In this document: piece by piece, positions 8,839-17,288 of the stretch
How the letters are laid out: each line of letters begins with the position of its first letter
How positions within the stretch are numbered: the stretch's first letter is position 1
Origin: Bacillota bacterium
GTDB lineage: Bacteria > Bacillota > Bacilli > Alicyclobacillales > SLC66
Length of the DNA: 33,825 nucleotides
Assembly (NCBI GenBank): GCA_021821055.1
Contig: JAKACX010000024.1
Location: 1 to 33,825 of the forward strand
Reading direction: 5' to 3'
Notes under the pieces: model-generated
Database searches by the model: none
What the model was told of the DNA's origin: nothing
What the model saw: the letters and a program-made list of their open reading frames with translations, nothing else
Position numbers and translations under genes: made by a program

Positions 8839-9525
8839 ATGATCGAATTGCAGGATGTCTCGAAGGAATATTCAAATGGCGTGAAGGCGCTCTCGGGTGT
8901 TTCGGTCCGCATCAAGCAGGGCGAGTTCGTCTACGTGGTGGGTCCGAGCGGCGCTGGAAAGTCCACCTTCATCAAGTTGATGTACAGGGAAGAGCGTCCC
9001 ACAAACGGTCACATTTTTGTCGGCGGGTTCAACATCGAACGTCTCCGGGAACGGCAGATCCCCATTATGCGCAGACATATCGGCGTGGTATTCCAAGACT
9101 ATAAGCTGCTGAACAAGCTGTCCGTCCAGGAGAATGTGGCGTTCGCGCTGGAGGTTACGGAGGCGTCGCGGCGGACGATCGGGCGGCGCGTGAAGGAGAT
9201 CCTGGAGCTCGTGGGGCTGGCCGACAAGGCTCACGTCCTGCCGCAGCAACTGTCCGGCGGCGAGCAGCAGCGCGTCGGCATCGCGCGGGCTCTGGTGAAC
9301 AAACCGAACGTCATCATCGCGGACGAACCGACGGGCAACCTCGATCCGGAGAATTCCTGGTCGATTCTCAAGCTGTTCGAACGGGTGAACGACCGGGGAA
9401 CGACGGTCGTGATGGCGACGCACAACAGGGAACTGGTGAATGCAACGAAGAAGCGAGTGATAGCCATCGAACACGGCGAGATTGTCCGGGACGAAGAGCG
9501 TGGGGATTACGGCTATGAAGATTAG
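8839..9525 (+). CDS. ftsE: Cell-division ABC transporter ATPase FtsE
   Basis: ATPase partner of FtsX. In Bacilli the complex does not clearly transport anything; it activates a peptidoglycan hydrolase (CwlO-type) from the cytoplasmic side. The 228-residue protein has Walker [10 protein letters not shown] (35-43), the signature LSGGEQQR (about 138) and Walker [13 protein letters not shown] (about 158). The ATG at 8839 follows GGGGGAG; the open frame extends further upstream, but that portion has no FtsE similarity. It overlaps ftsX by 11 bases. The preceding 169-bp gap holds an imperfect 10-11 bp direct repeat of CTGTCGAA (8706-8726) and no promoter I could defend. Confidence 0.94.
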   Translation: MIELQDVSKEYSNGVKALSGVSVRIKQGEFVYVVGPSGAGKSTFIKLMYREERPTNGHIFVGGFNIERLRERQIPIMRRHIGVVFQDYKLLNKLSVQENVAFALEVTEASRRTIGRRVKEILELVGLADKAHVLPQQLSGGEQQRVGIARALVNKPNVIIADEPTGNLDPENSWSILKLFERVNDRGTTVVMATHNRELVNATKKRVIAIEHGEIVRDEERGDYGYED

Positions 9526-10393
9526 GACCATGGGCCGGTTGACGCGCGAAGGGTGCAAGAACCTCTTTCGCAACGGCTGGATGAGTTTCGCGGCGGTGAG
9601 CGCTGTCGCCGTCACCCTGCTGATCCTTGGCCTCTCGATGATCCTCAGCCTGAACGTCCAGCACATCTCATCCAATATTGAGAGCCAGTTGCAGATCAAC
9701 GCCTATGTGGCGTCTAACTATCCGGCCAAGTCACTGCCTGCGCTGGAGACCAAACTCAAGGCGCTGCCCGGCGTGCGCAGTGTGAAGTTCGTTTCCAAGC
9801 AGCAGGCCATGAAAGAGATGAAGGCTCTGCTCAAGCAGAATCAGGGCATCATCTCCGGCCTTGGCAATCCATTGCCCGACGAGTACGTGCTGCAGGCAAG
9901 CAATCCCCGCGCGACGCCGTTATTGGCGAAGAAGGTGGCGGGTCTTCCCGGCATCGCGAAGGTGCAGTACGGACAGAGCTTTATCGGCAAGCTGTTTGCC
10001 GTGACGAACGTCGTGCGCGATACCGCGATCGTGTTCGTCGTGGCGCTGCTCATCATGGGGGTCTTTCTGATCTCCAACACGATCAAGATCACCATTTTCA
10101 CGCGCCGCCGCGAGATCGAGATCATGAAGCTGGTCGGTGCGACGAACAGCTTCATTCGCGGACCATTCTTCGTCGAGGGCACGATGATAGGACTGGTGGG
10201 GGCGCTGATTCCTTCGGCCGTGCTCTACGAGGGGTATCGCTGGCTGGTTGGCAACGTCACGCTGTTCCCGCCTTTCACGCTGCTCGCGCCGAACGACGTG
10301 CTCTTTGAGATGTCGACGATTCTGCTGTTGTGCGGGCTGTTCATGGGTGTGTGGGGCAGTCTGGTGTCGGTGCGCCGCTTCCTGCGCAAGTAG
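9515..10393 (+). CDS. ftsX: Cell-division protein FtsX (permease-like)
   Basis: Membrane partner of FtsE, coupling ATP hydrolysis to control of cell-wall hydrolases outside the membrane. The 292-residue protein has the expected layout: a cytoplasmic start, a first membrane helix (about 27-50, SFAAVSAVAVTLLILGLSM), a large extracellular domain (about 55-170) and three further helices, with RRREIEIMKLVGATNSFIRGPF in the cytoplasmic loop. The start ATG at 9515 lies within the ftsE end, with GGGGA eight bases upstream. Translational coupling with ftsE fits a fixed 1:1 complex. Confidence 0.94.
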   Translation: MKIRTMGRLTREGCKNLFRNGWMSFAAVSAVAVTLLILGLSMILSLNVQHISSNIESQLQINAYVASNYPAKSLPALETKLKALPGVRSVKFVSKQQAMKEMKALLKQNQGIISGLGNPLPDEYVLQASNPRATPLLAKKVAGLPGIAKVQYGQSFIGKLFAVTNVVRDTAIVFVVALLIMGVFLISNTIKITIFTRRREIEIMKLVGATNSFIRGPFFVEGTMIGLVGALIPSAVLYEGYRWLVGNVTLFPPFTLLAPNDVLFEMSTILLLCGLFMGVWGSLVSVRRFLRK

Positions 10394-10410
10394 CCCGCAG
10401 TGTTATGGCG

Positions 10411-10431
10411 CTACTCGTCCGCATAGAGTAG
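10411..10431. other. Small inverted repeat in the ftsX-protease gap
   Basis: CTACTC and GAGTAG form a 6-bp inverted repeat with a nine-base spacer in the 97-bp gap between ftsX and the S41 protease. It has no T-run, so it is not a clear terminator. Function unknown. Confidence 0.25.
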
Positions 10432-10490
10432 TACAGGCGCGGGGTCGATGTGCCGCGCGCCCGACGACTCGGCGAAGATGGGTGGTTTTC

Positions 10491-11891
10491 TTGAATGTGG
10501 CCAAGTGGAGCCGCTTGGCGGGTGCGATGGCACTGACAGCGGCCGTTACGGTCGGCGGATTGAAATGGGCCGGCGCGGATTTCTCGCCGCTCGCTGGCAA
10601 TCCCGCCTACAAGCAGTTCGTCGATGTCTACGGACTCCTTTCACAAGACTACTACCGTTCCGTGAATTCGAATGAATTGATCGTCGGCGCCATTCACGGC
10701 ATGGTGGATTCGCTGGGCGATCCGTTTTCACTGTACATGAATCCCGTCATGGCGGCGCGCTTCAGGGAGATGGTGACGTCGCAGTTTCACGGGATCGGCG
10801 CCGTGATCGCTGTCTCGGGCGGACAGCTGGTGATCAGTTCCGTGCTTCCCGGTTCGCCGGCCCAGCGGTCCGGCATTCGGGCAGGCGACGCGATCCTGAA
10901 GATCAACGGTGTCCAGACGGCGAACATGTCCGTGGAGCGCGCGGTGGAACTGGTGCGCGGGCGCGTCGGGACGCCGGTGACCCTGGAACTGGCGCGCGGA
11001 GATGAGCGAATCGTGGTGCGTCCCGTGCGGGCGCGCGTGCACCAGTCCACAGTCTTTGCCCGCATGCTGCAGGATCGCATCGGGTACCTGTTGATCACGC
11101 AATTCGGCCCGGACACGGCCGCCGCGTTCCGGCGCGATCTTGATATCCTCAAGTCCCGGGGTGCCCGCGCGCTGGTCGTCGATGTGCGGCAGGACCCGGG
11201 CGGCCTGCTGCAGAGCGTGACGCAGGTGGCCAGCGCGCTCCTGCCAAAGGGGGCGACCGTGGCGCAGATCGCCCTGCGCGGCGGCCGGCGTCAGGTCATC
11301 CGTTCGACGGGTCCAGGCGTCGCCTTGCCCCTGGTCTGCCTGATCGACCAGGGGAGCGCGAGCGCGGCGGAAGTGCTCGCCGCCGCACTGTCCCAGTCCG
11401 GGGGTGCGGCGCTCATCGGCGAACGCTCCTACGGCAAGGGCACTGTCCAGGAGACAGAGGAGTTTTCCGACGGGTCGAGCCTCAAGATGACGGTGGCGCG
11501 CTGGTTGACGCCCGCTGGACAATGGGTGCACAGACTGGGATTGGCGCCGCGGATCGCCGTGCCCACGCCGTCCTTCTTCCACCTGCCGCCGCTGCCGATG
11601 ACATCGCGCAGGCTTCTGGAACAGAACAGCAACTCGGTCAGCGTGGCCGTTCTGCAGCGGATGTTGTTGGCGCTCGGATTCGATCCCGGGCGCACCGACG
11701 GGTACTTCGGAACCGCGACCTCCCAGGCTGTGGCGGCCTTCCAAAGACTGCACAGACTGCCGGTCACGGGCAAGGTGGACGCAGCCACGGCCTACGTGCT
11801 GAACGTCGCGATCCTCGCGCGCCGGGAGAGGACCGACCCGCAGCTCACGGCGGCCGTCGGCTACTTGGAGAACCGGCTGGGGGCGACGTGA
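10491..11891 (+). CDS. ctpB: S41 carboxy-terminal processing protease with PDZ and C-terminal peptidoglycan-binding domain (CtpB-like)
   Basis: A secreted or membrane-anchored serine protease. In B. subtilis CtpB, encoded after ftsEX, cleaves a regulator during sporulation. The 466-residue protein has an N-terminal hydrophobic anchor (about 5-25), a PDZ domain (about 90-175), the S41 core and a C-terminal peptidoglycan-binding repeat (LQRMLLALGFDPGRTDGYFG, AAFQRLH, about 385-440). The catalytic residues are Ser291 (GSASAAE), Lys316 (YGKGTVQ) and Gln320, with the same spacing as the CtpB triad. I chose TTG at 10491, preceded by GGGTGG; GTG at 10497 is an alternative. The order ftsE-ftsX-ctpB-minJ matches B. 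subtilis. The exact substrate cannot be told from sequence. Confidence 0.9.
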   Translation: MNVAKWSRLAGAMALTAAVTVGGLKWAGADFSPLAGNPAYKQFVDVYGLLSQDYYRSVNSNELIVGAIHGMVDSLGDPFSLYMNPVMAARFREMVTSQFHGIGAVIAVSGGQLVISSVLPGSPAQRSGIRAGDAILKINGVQTANMSVERAVELVRGRVGTPVTLELARGDERIVVRPVRARVHQSTVFARMLQDRIGYLLITQFGPDTAAAFRRDLDILKSRGARALVVDVRQDPGGLLQSVTQVASALLPKGATVAQIALRGGRRQVIRSTGPGVALPLVCLIDQGSASAAEVLAAALSQSGGAALIGERSYGKGTVQETEEFSDGSSLKMTVARWLTPAGQWVHRLGLAPRIAVPTPSFFHLPPLPMTSRRLLEQNSNSVSVAVLQRMLLALGFDPGRTDGYFGTATSQAVAAFQRLHRLPVTGKVDAATAYVLNVAILARRERTDPQLTAAVGYLENRLGAT

Positions 11892-12212
11892 CCGGGTCCA
11901 ACCACATCAGGCTCCCATGCCGCGACGGTGGCATGAGGCCTGCCGTGTCGCCCCCACAAGACGCTCTGGGAGACAGGGCAGGCGCGGCACTCCGGGCAGG
12001 ATGAGTGAGCTTGGGGAGGGTCCACGTGCTGCACCGTCGCGGGTTGTGCGGCGCAGCGCAGACAGCGTCCGCCGGGGAATTTGCGTCCGTCGGCAGGAAG
12101 CGGACGCCGCGTGTCGAAACTAATAACGAACGGGGGCCGACGGGCGGCTGTTTAGTTGTCGCCCGCGATCATGGAACGCAGGAGAGTGTCCCTCCCGCCT
12201 GCTGGAAGGAAG
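11892..12212. other. Intergenic stretch without a supported gene
   Basis: About 320 bp between the ctpB-like and minJ-like genes. A CATGCC/GGCATG hairpin with an eight-base loop lies near 11916-11935 and may help end the ctpB transcript, though no T-run follows. Short open frames here lack ribosome sites and resemble nothing I know. In B. subtilis swrA occupies roughly this position, but I see no SwrA-like frame. Confidence 0.5.
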
Positions 12213-13415
12213 ATGGCAGTGACGCTCTTTTGGCAGGCGGTTGAAGGTTACGGCGCCCTTGCGCGGTCGCCATGGATCTATGTGGCCGCCGTCCTCTTCG
12301 TGTGGCTCCAGTACAGACGGATTCAGAGTGTTGAGCGCGCATTCTTTGGCGTGCGCGTGACCTCCGTTGTACGGGAATGGCTGGTCTCACTCCTCGTCTC
12401 GCTCCTCGTCGGCGCGGCGCTGACCGTTGGCATGCTGGCTATGGGAGTCGTCGTGGGCAGGTACGACGTGCTCTGGATGTGGGGCGTGCTCTTCGTTTTG
12501 CTGGCCGTCGACGTGCGCTACGCGTGTGTGGGCTACGCCGCATCCGTACTGGCCCTGGCGCACGTGATCGCCGCCGTCTACGCCGCAGCGGGGGGCGAAC
12601 TCTGGGGGCCTCTCGCGACGCTCGTGACCGTTCACGGCCGTTCTCTTCTCTTTCTGGCGGGCGTTTTGCACGTGGCGGAGGGGGCGCTCATCTGGTTCGC
12701 CGGTCACCGCGCCGCGAGTCCAATGTTCATTCGCAGTCGCCGCGGCCAGGTCGTCGGCGCCTACGTCCTGCAGAAGTTGTGGCCCGTACCCTTGGTGTTG
12801 CTGACAGCCGCCGGATCCCCTTTGCCGTTCCCCGCGTTGATCGGGTTCAACGGCCTGGCGATCGGGTCGCTGCCGCGCGCGGCCAGCCGCAGAACCGCCG
12901 CGGCTGTTCTGTTGTACGGGGCGCTCGTGACGGCGCTCGCCCTGGTGTCCCTGTGGCGGCCCTGGGTCCTCGCGGCGTCCGCTGTCCTGGCGTTCGCGGC
13001 ACACGCCGGACTGTACTGGTTCGCGGACAAGCTCGAGCGCGATGCGAGCCCGCTGTTTGTGCGCCCCGCGCGCGGTGTCCGGATTCTCGCGGTCATCCCG
13101 GGGAGTCCGGCGGATGCGGTCGGGCTGCGACCGGGTGAAGTGGTGCGCAGGATCGGTTCCACTCCCGTGAACAGCCCGTACGACATTCACTTTGCGATCG
13201 ACCAGAATCCGGCCTACGTAAAAATGGAGGTTCTGGACGAGCGGGGCGAAGCCCGGTTTGTCGGCACGCCGATCTATCACCGCGATCCGCATCAACTCGG
13301 CATCGTCGCCGTTCCCGACAGCCGGGCGGACGAGTACGCCGAGGTGTACAATATTCGCGTCATGCGATGGCTCTGGCGGTGGTGGCAGGTGCGCAGGCAG
13401 GCATTGGCGCGCTGA
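12213..13415 (+). CDS. minJ: MinJ-like polytopic membrane protein with C-terminal PDZ domain
   Basis: In B. subtilis MinJ links DivIVA at the poles and septum to MinD and so restrains division to midcell; it also affects swarming. The 400-residue protein has about seven or eight hydrophobic helices (from SPWIYVAAVLFVWLQYRR to VLAASAVLAFAAHAGLYWF), then a C-terminal PDZ domain (about 300-385) with GVRILAVIPGSPADAVGLRPGEVVRRIGS. Topology, length and the place after ftsEX-ctpB all agree with MinJ. Identification rests on architecture and synteny, not on a diagnostic motif. The start is uncertain: ATG at 12213 has GGAAGG rather close, GTG at 12219 is better spaced, and ATG at 12171 has no ribosome site. 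Confidence 0.8.
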   Translation: MAVTLFWQAVEGYGALARSPWIYVAAVLFVWLQYRRIQSVERAFFGVRVTSVVREWLVSLLVSLLVGAALTVGMLAMGVVVGRYDVLWMWGVLFVLLAVDVRYACVGYAASVLALAHVIAAVYAAAGGELWGPLATLVTVHGRSLLFLAGVLHVAEGALIWFAGHRAASPMFIRSRRGQVVGAYVLQKLWPVPLVLLTAAGSPLPFPALIGFNGLAIGSLPRAASRRTAAAVLLYGALVTALALVSLWRPWVLAASAVLAFAAHAGLYWFADKLERDASPLFVRPARGVRILAVIPGSPADAVGLRPGEVVRRIGSTPVNSPYDIHFAIDQNPAYVKMEVLDERGEARFVGTPIYHRDPHQLGIVAVPDSRADEYAEVYNIRVMRWLWRWWQVRRQALAR

Positions 13416-13478
13416 CCTGCGTCCTGCGGCGGTCCGCGAAATATAGTGGCAACTCTTTATATGGGGAGTACGGCTCAA

Positions 13479-14288
13479 ATGGATTTCACGACACTTGCAG
13501 GTCTGCTGCTCGGGCTGGCCTCGCTCATCATCGCGTTCGTCATGGAGGGCGGATCGGTCGCCGCGTTGCTCGGTCTGTCCGCCGCGATCATCGTTCTCGG
13601 CGGCACGGTGGGCGCAACCGTCGTCTCGTTCCCCATGGCGCAGTTGAAATCCGTGGGGCCGCTGCTGCGCATCGCGTTTCTCGGCAAGTCGCCCGACGCG
13701 CGGTCCACAATCGACGAACTGGCCGAACTGGCGACGTTGGCGCGGCGCGAGGGGATTCTCTCGCTCGAGGAGCGTGTGGAGCAGTATGACGATCCCTTCT
13801 TTCGCAATGGCGTGCAGATGATTGTGGACGGGGTGGACCCGGAACTGGTGCGCAACGTGCTCGAGACGGACATCCAGTTTGTCGAGAGCCGACACGAGGC
13901 GGGAGCCGCGATCTTTGAGGCGGCGGGTGGATTTGCGCCGACGATGGGCATTATCGGGACGGTTATGGGATTGATCCATGTTTTGGGCAATCTGTCGAAC
14001 GTGAGCAAACTCGGACCGCTCATCGCCACCGCCTTCATCGCCACCCTGTACGGCGTCGGCAGCGCCAACCTGATCTGGCTGCCGATCGCGAGCAAGTTGA
14101 AGCAGCGCTCGAAAGAGGAATTGCTCGTGAAGGAACTGATCACAGAGGGCATCGTATCGATCCAGGCGGGGGAGAACCCGCTCATCCTGCGTCAGAAACT
14201 GTTGGTGTTCCTGGCGCCAAGGGCGCGCGCCGCCGCCGAAAGGCCGGTCCAGCAGAGAGTCGAGGGGGGTGCCGAAAACGACGCGTAG
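13479..14288 (+). CDS. motA: Flagellar motor stator protein MotA
   Basis: Proton or sodium channel subunit that turns ion flow into flagellar rotation. The 269-residue protein has four membrane helices: a pair at about 5-50 and a second pair at about 150-200 with APTMGIIGTVMGLIHVL and YGVGSANLIWLPIASKLK, which hold the two conserved prolines. Between them lies the charged cytoplasmic loop (RREGILSLEERVEQ) that contacts FliG. The ATG at 13479 has GGGGAG 11 bases upstream; GTG at 13446 has no site. motB overlaps its end. The pair sits between minJ and uvrB, away from any visible flagellar operon. MotA versus sodium-type MotP cannot be decided by eye. Confidence 0.9.
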   Translation: MDFTTLAGLLLGLASLIIAFVMEGGSVAALLGLSAAIIVLGGTVGATVVSFPMAQLKSVGPLLRIAFLGKSPDARSTIDELAELATLARREGILSLEERVEQYDDPFFRNGVQMIVDGVDPELVRNVLETDIQFVESRHEAGAAIFEAAGGFAPTMGIIGTVMGLIHVLGNLSNVSKLGPLIATAFIATLYGVGSANLIWLPIASKLKQRSKEELLVKELITEGIVSIQAGENPLILRQKLLVFLAPRARAAAERPVQQRVEGGAENDA

Positions 14289-15180
14289 GAGACGGCGCCA
14301 CGGCCGCGCACAGAAGGAGAACAGCGAGCGCTGGCTGATCACCTATTCTGACCTGATTACCCTGCTGTTGATTTTTTTCGTCATCATGTACGCCATGTCG
14401 AAGGTCGACGTCGCCAAATTCCTGTCGCTGTCGCAATCGCTCAACCAGGCGCTGGATCCCAGCAACCAGATTCCCCTGAACGGGCTGGGCAAGACCGCGC
14501 TGCTGGCAGTCGAGAATCCGTCGGTCGGACGCACGACAAGCAGGGCGGCGACGGCCCTTGGCACCCCGTCCCTGACCGCGGCGCAGCGCCGGCAGTTGCA
14601 GCAGATCATCGTCGAAGACAAGCAGTTTTCAAATCTCTACGCGAACCTGGAGCACTATATCAGGGCACATGGACTGCGCGGTTCGGTGACCATCCAGAAC
14701 CAGCAGCGCGGCATCCAGATTTCACTCAGCGACGTGGTGTTCTTCAATACCGGCCAGGCCACGCTCCAGGCGCAGGACATGGTGGTGCTGGCTGGACTAG
14801 TGCCGTTCCTGCAGCAGTTGTCCAATCAGATTCTCGTGGAGGGGTACACGGACAGCGTGCCGATCCACACCGCCCAATTTCCTTCAAATTGGGAATTATC
14901 GACAGGGAGGGCCTTGACGGTCCTGGAATTTCTCCAGGGACACGGGATATCTCCGCGCAGGCTGTCGGCCGTCGGGTATGGGCAGTACCACCCGCTGTAC
15001 TCCAATGCGACGCACGTCGGGCGCGCACAAAACCGGCGCGTGAACATCGTCATCCTGCGCAACTGGGTGGCGTCCCTGGCGGAGGCCGGAGCCTACAATG
15101 GACCCCCGATCAACAATTCGCTCAGCGCCATCGAACAGCCGGTCGGACCGAAGACGGCGAAATTCAGCGGGGCGAAGTGA
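14269..15180 (+). CDS. motB: Flagellar motor stator protein MotB with OmpA-like domain
   Basis: Stator subunit that anchors the motor to peptidoglycan. The 303-residue protein has a very basic N-terminal tail (residues 3-15 are mostly Arg/Lys). A single membrane helix follows, WLITYSDLITLLLIFFVIMYAM, whose Asp is the ion-carrying residue of the family. Next are a plug/linker region (about 50-150) and a C-terminal OmpA-like peptidoglycan-binding domain with VEGYTDSVPI and RRVNIVIL. The GTG at 14269 overlaps the motA end by 20 bases, with GAGGGG upstream. The helix sequence has features seen in both MotB and sodium-type MotS proteins, so the coupling ion is open. Confidence 0.9.
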   Translation: MPKTTRRRRRHGRAQKENSERWLITYSDLITLLLIFFVIMYAMSKVDVAKFLSLSQSLNQALDPSNQIPLNGLGKTALLAVENPSVGRTTSRAATALGTPSLTAAQRRQLQQIIVEDKQFSNLYANLEHYIRAHGLRGSVTIQNQQRGIQISLSDVVFFNTGQATLQAQDMVVLAGLVPFLQQLSNQILVEGYTDSVPIHTAQFPSNWELSTGRALTVLEFLQGHGISPRRLSAVGYGQYHPLYSNATHVGRAQNRRVNIVILRNWVASLAEAGAYNGPPINNSLSAIEQPVGPKTAKFSGAK

Positions 15181-15186
15181 CTGGAG

Positions 15187-15215
15187 TTTAAATCGAACGT
15201 ATGATCGTATATAAT
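15187..15215 (+). promoter_or_regulatory. uvrBA promoter
   Basis: TTTAAA (15187-15192), a 17-bp spacer and TATAAT (15210-15215) lie just after the motB stop. The leader to the uvrB GTG is about 28 nt. The -35 is a weak match (4 of 6) and the -10 is perfect. Confidence 0.65.
15194..15207 (+). promoter_or_regulatory. LexA (DinR) SOS box before uvrB
   Basis: CGAACGTATGATCG matches the Gram-positive LexA consensus CGAAC-N4-GTTCG with one mismatch. It lies wholly between the -35 and -10 of the uvrB promoter, where LexA would block polymerase. uvrBA is an SOS operon in B. subtilis, so site, place and target agree. Confidence 0.75.
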
Positions 15216-15249
15216 GGGGGAGTGCAGAAGGACGAGGGAGTGGGGCGAT

Positions 15250-17235
15250 GTGAGCACGGACTTGCCTGGTCGGTTCGAGCTTGAGGCCGAGTATGGACCG
15301 ACTGGCGACCAGCCGCAGGCCATCGAGCGCCTGGTCGCCAGTCTCGCGAAGAACAACCGGTTTCAGACGCTGCTCGGCGTCACGGGTTCAGGCAAGACCT
15401 TCACGGTTGCCAACGTTGTGGCCGAGATCAACAAGCCGACGCTTGTGATTGCGCACAACAAGACCCTGGCGGCCCAACTGACGTCCGAGTTCAAGGAGTT
15501 TTTCCCGCGCAACGCGGTCGAGTACTTCGTCAGTTACTACGATTATTACCAGCCTGAGGCGTATATTCCGCAGTCGGATACATTCATCGAGAAAGACGCA
15601 AAGATCAACGATGAGATCGACAAGCTGAGGCACGCGGCGACAAGCGCCCTGGTGGAGCGAAACGACGTGCTTGTCGTCGCCAGCGTGTCAAGCATCTTCG
15701 GCTTGGGCAACCCGGACCGTTATCGGGAGAATGTTCTGTCGCTGCGCACGGGTTCTGAACGCCCGCGCAACGATGTGCTGCGCAGGCTCGTGGACATGCA
15801 GTACGAGCGCAACGACGTCAACTTTGCCCGCGGAACTTTTCGTGTCCGGGGCGACGTGCTGGAGATCGTTCCGGCCTCGCGCGGGGAGCAGGCGATCAGG
15901 GTGGAGTTTTTTGGCGACGAGGTGGAACGAATCACGGAGATCGACATCGTCTCCGGAGAAGTCCTGGGCCGCCGTGGACACGTCGCGATCTTCCCCGCAT
16001 CGCACTTTGTCTCCTCGCGCGAAACGATTGCGCGGGCCGTCACGGACATCCGCGCCGAACTCGGGGAACGCTTGGCCGAACTGCGCGCGGGAGGCAAGTT
16101 GCTCGAGGCGCAGAGGCTGGAGCAGCGCACGAACTACGACATCGAGATGATGCAGGAGGTCGGCTTCTGTTCCGGGATCGAAAACTACTCGCGCCATCTT
16201 GACGGCCGCAAGGCGGGCGAGCCCCCGTTCACGCTGTTCGACTATTTTCCGGAGGACTTTCTGCTCGTGATCGACGAATCGCACGTCACGATCCCGCAGC
16301 TCCACGGGATGTACGGCGGCGACCGGACGCGCAAGCTCACGCTGATCGAGCACGGTTTTCGCCTGCCGTCCGCCGCCGACAACCGCCCACTGCGCTTTGA
16401 GGAACTGGCGCGCTACAAGTACCAGACAGTGTTCGTCTCGGCGACGCCGGGCGACTACGAGCGCCGCGAGAGCGGGGTCATCGTGGAGCAGATCATCCGT
16501 CCGACGGGGCTGCTCGACCCGATGATCCACGTGCGGCCGATCAAGGGGCAGATTGACGACCTGATCCATGAAGCGCGACGTCGCATCGCGCGCGAGGAAC
16601 GCGTGCTTGTGACGACGCTGACAAAGAAGATGGCGGAAGACCTCACCGACTATTTGAAAGAGAGCGGCATCAAGGTGCGCTATTTGCACAGCGACATCAA
16701 GACGCTGGAGCGCATGGCGATTCTGCGCGACCTGCGGCTCGGCGTGTTTGACGTACTTGTCGGGATCAATCTGCTGCGCGAGGGACTCGACCTGCCCGAG
16801 GTGTCGCTTGTCGCGATCCTCGACGCGGACAAGGAGGGGTTCCTGCGCGCCGAGCGCTCGCTGATTCAGACCATCGGGCGGGCGGCGCGCAATTCCGGGG
16901 GCGAGGTCATCATGTACGCGGACGTGATGACCGACTCGATGACTGCGGCGATCGGCGAAACGAACCGGCGCCGCGAGATCCAGTCGGACCACAACGAGAA
17001 AAACGGCATCACCCCGCAAACCATCCGCAAGGCCGTGCGGGACGTGATCGAGGCGGTCAAGCCGATGGCGGACGGAGAAGAGTTGTCGGCCAAGATGCGG
17101 CGTCTTACGAAGAGCGAGCGGACCGACATGACAAAGCGGTTGGAGCGTGAGATGAAGGAAGCGGCGCGGGCGCTCCAGTTCGAGCGGGCGGCGGAATTGC
17201 GGGACATCCTGATCGAGTTGTCAGCGTCGTCGTAA
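15250..17235 (+). CDS. uvrB: Excinuclease ABC subunit B
   Basis: Helicase-like damage-verification subunit of nucleotide excision repair, loaded by UvrA and then recruiting UvrC. The 661-residue protein has the usual length. It shows Walker [11 protein letters not shown] (about 43-52), the beta-hairpin region [14 protein letters not shown] (about 92-107), the DEAD-like VIDESHV, helicase motif [11 protein letters not shown], and a C-terminal UVR motif (about 625-655, [17 protein letters not shown]) that binds UvrC. The start is GTG at 15250, preceded by GGGAG nine bases upstream; an in-frame GTG near 15214 would overlap the -10. uvrA follows after 53 bp. Confidence 0.97.
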   Translation: MSTDLPGRFELEAEYGPTGDQPQAIERLVASLAKNNRFQTLLGVTGSGKTFTVANVVAEINKPTLVIAHNKTLAAQLTSEFKEFFPRNAVEYFVSYYDYYQPEAYIPQSDTFIEKDAKINDEIDKLRHAATSALVERNDVLVVASVSSIFGLGNPDRYRENVLSLRTGSERPRNDVLRRLVDMQYERNDVNFARGTFRVRGDVLEIVPASRGEQAIRVEFFGDEVERITEIDIVSGEVLGRRGHVAIFPASHFVSSRETIARAVTDIRAELGERLAELRAGGKLLEAQRLEQRTNYDIEMMQEVGFCSGIENYSRHLDGRKAGEPPFTLFDYFPEDFLLVIDESHVTIPQLHGMYGGDRTRKLTLIEHGFRLPSAADNRPLRFEELARYKYQTVFVSATPGDYERRESGVIVEQIIRPTGLLDPMIHVRPIKGQIDDLIHEARRRIAREERVLVTTLTKKMAEDLTDYLKESGIKVRYLHSDIKTLERMAILRDLRLGVFDVLVGINLLREGLDLPEVSLVAILDADKEGFLRAERSLIQTIGRAARNSGGEVIMYADVMTDSMTAAIGETNRRREIQSDHNEKNGITPQTIRKAVRDVIEAVKPMADGEELSAKMRRLTKSERTDMTKRLEREMKEAARALQFERAAELRDILIELSASS

Positions 17236-17288
17236 GTTGCGCTGAACGGGCGGTGACCGCAGGCTGGAGAAAGGGGGTTCCGTTCTGC

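Noticed and set aside
12387-14342. 651-codon open frame on the minus strand
   Set aside because: Antisense to the minJ-like gene and motA; no recognisable motif.
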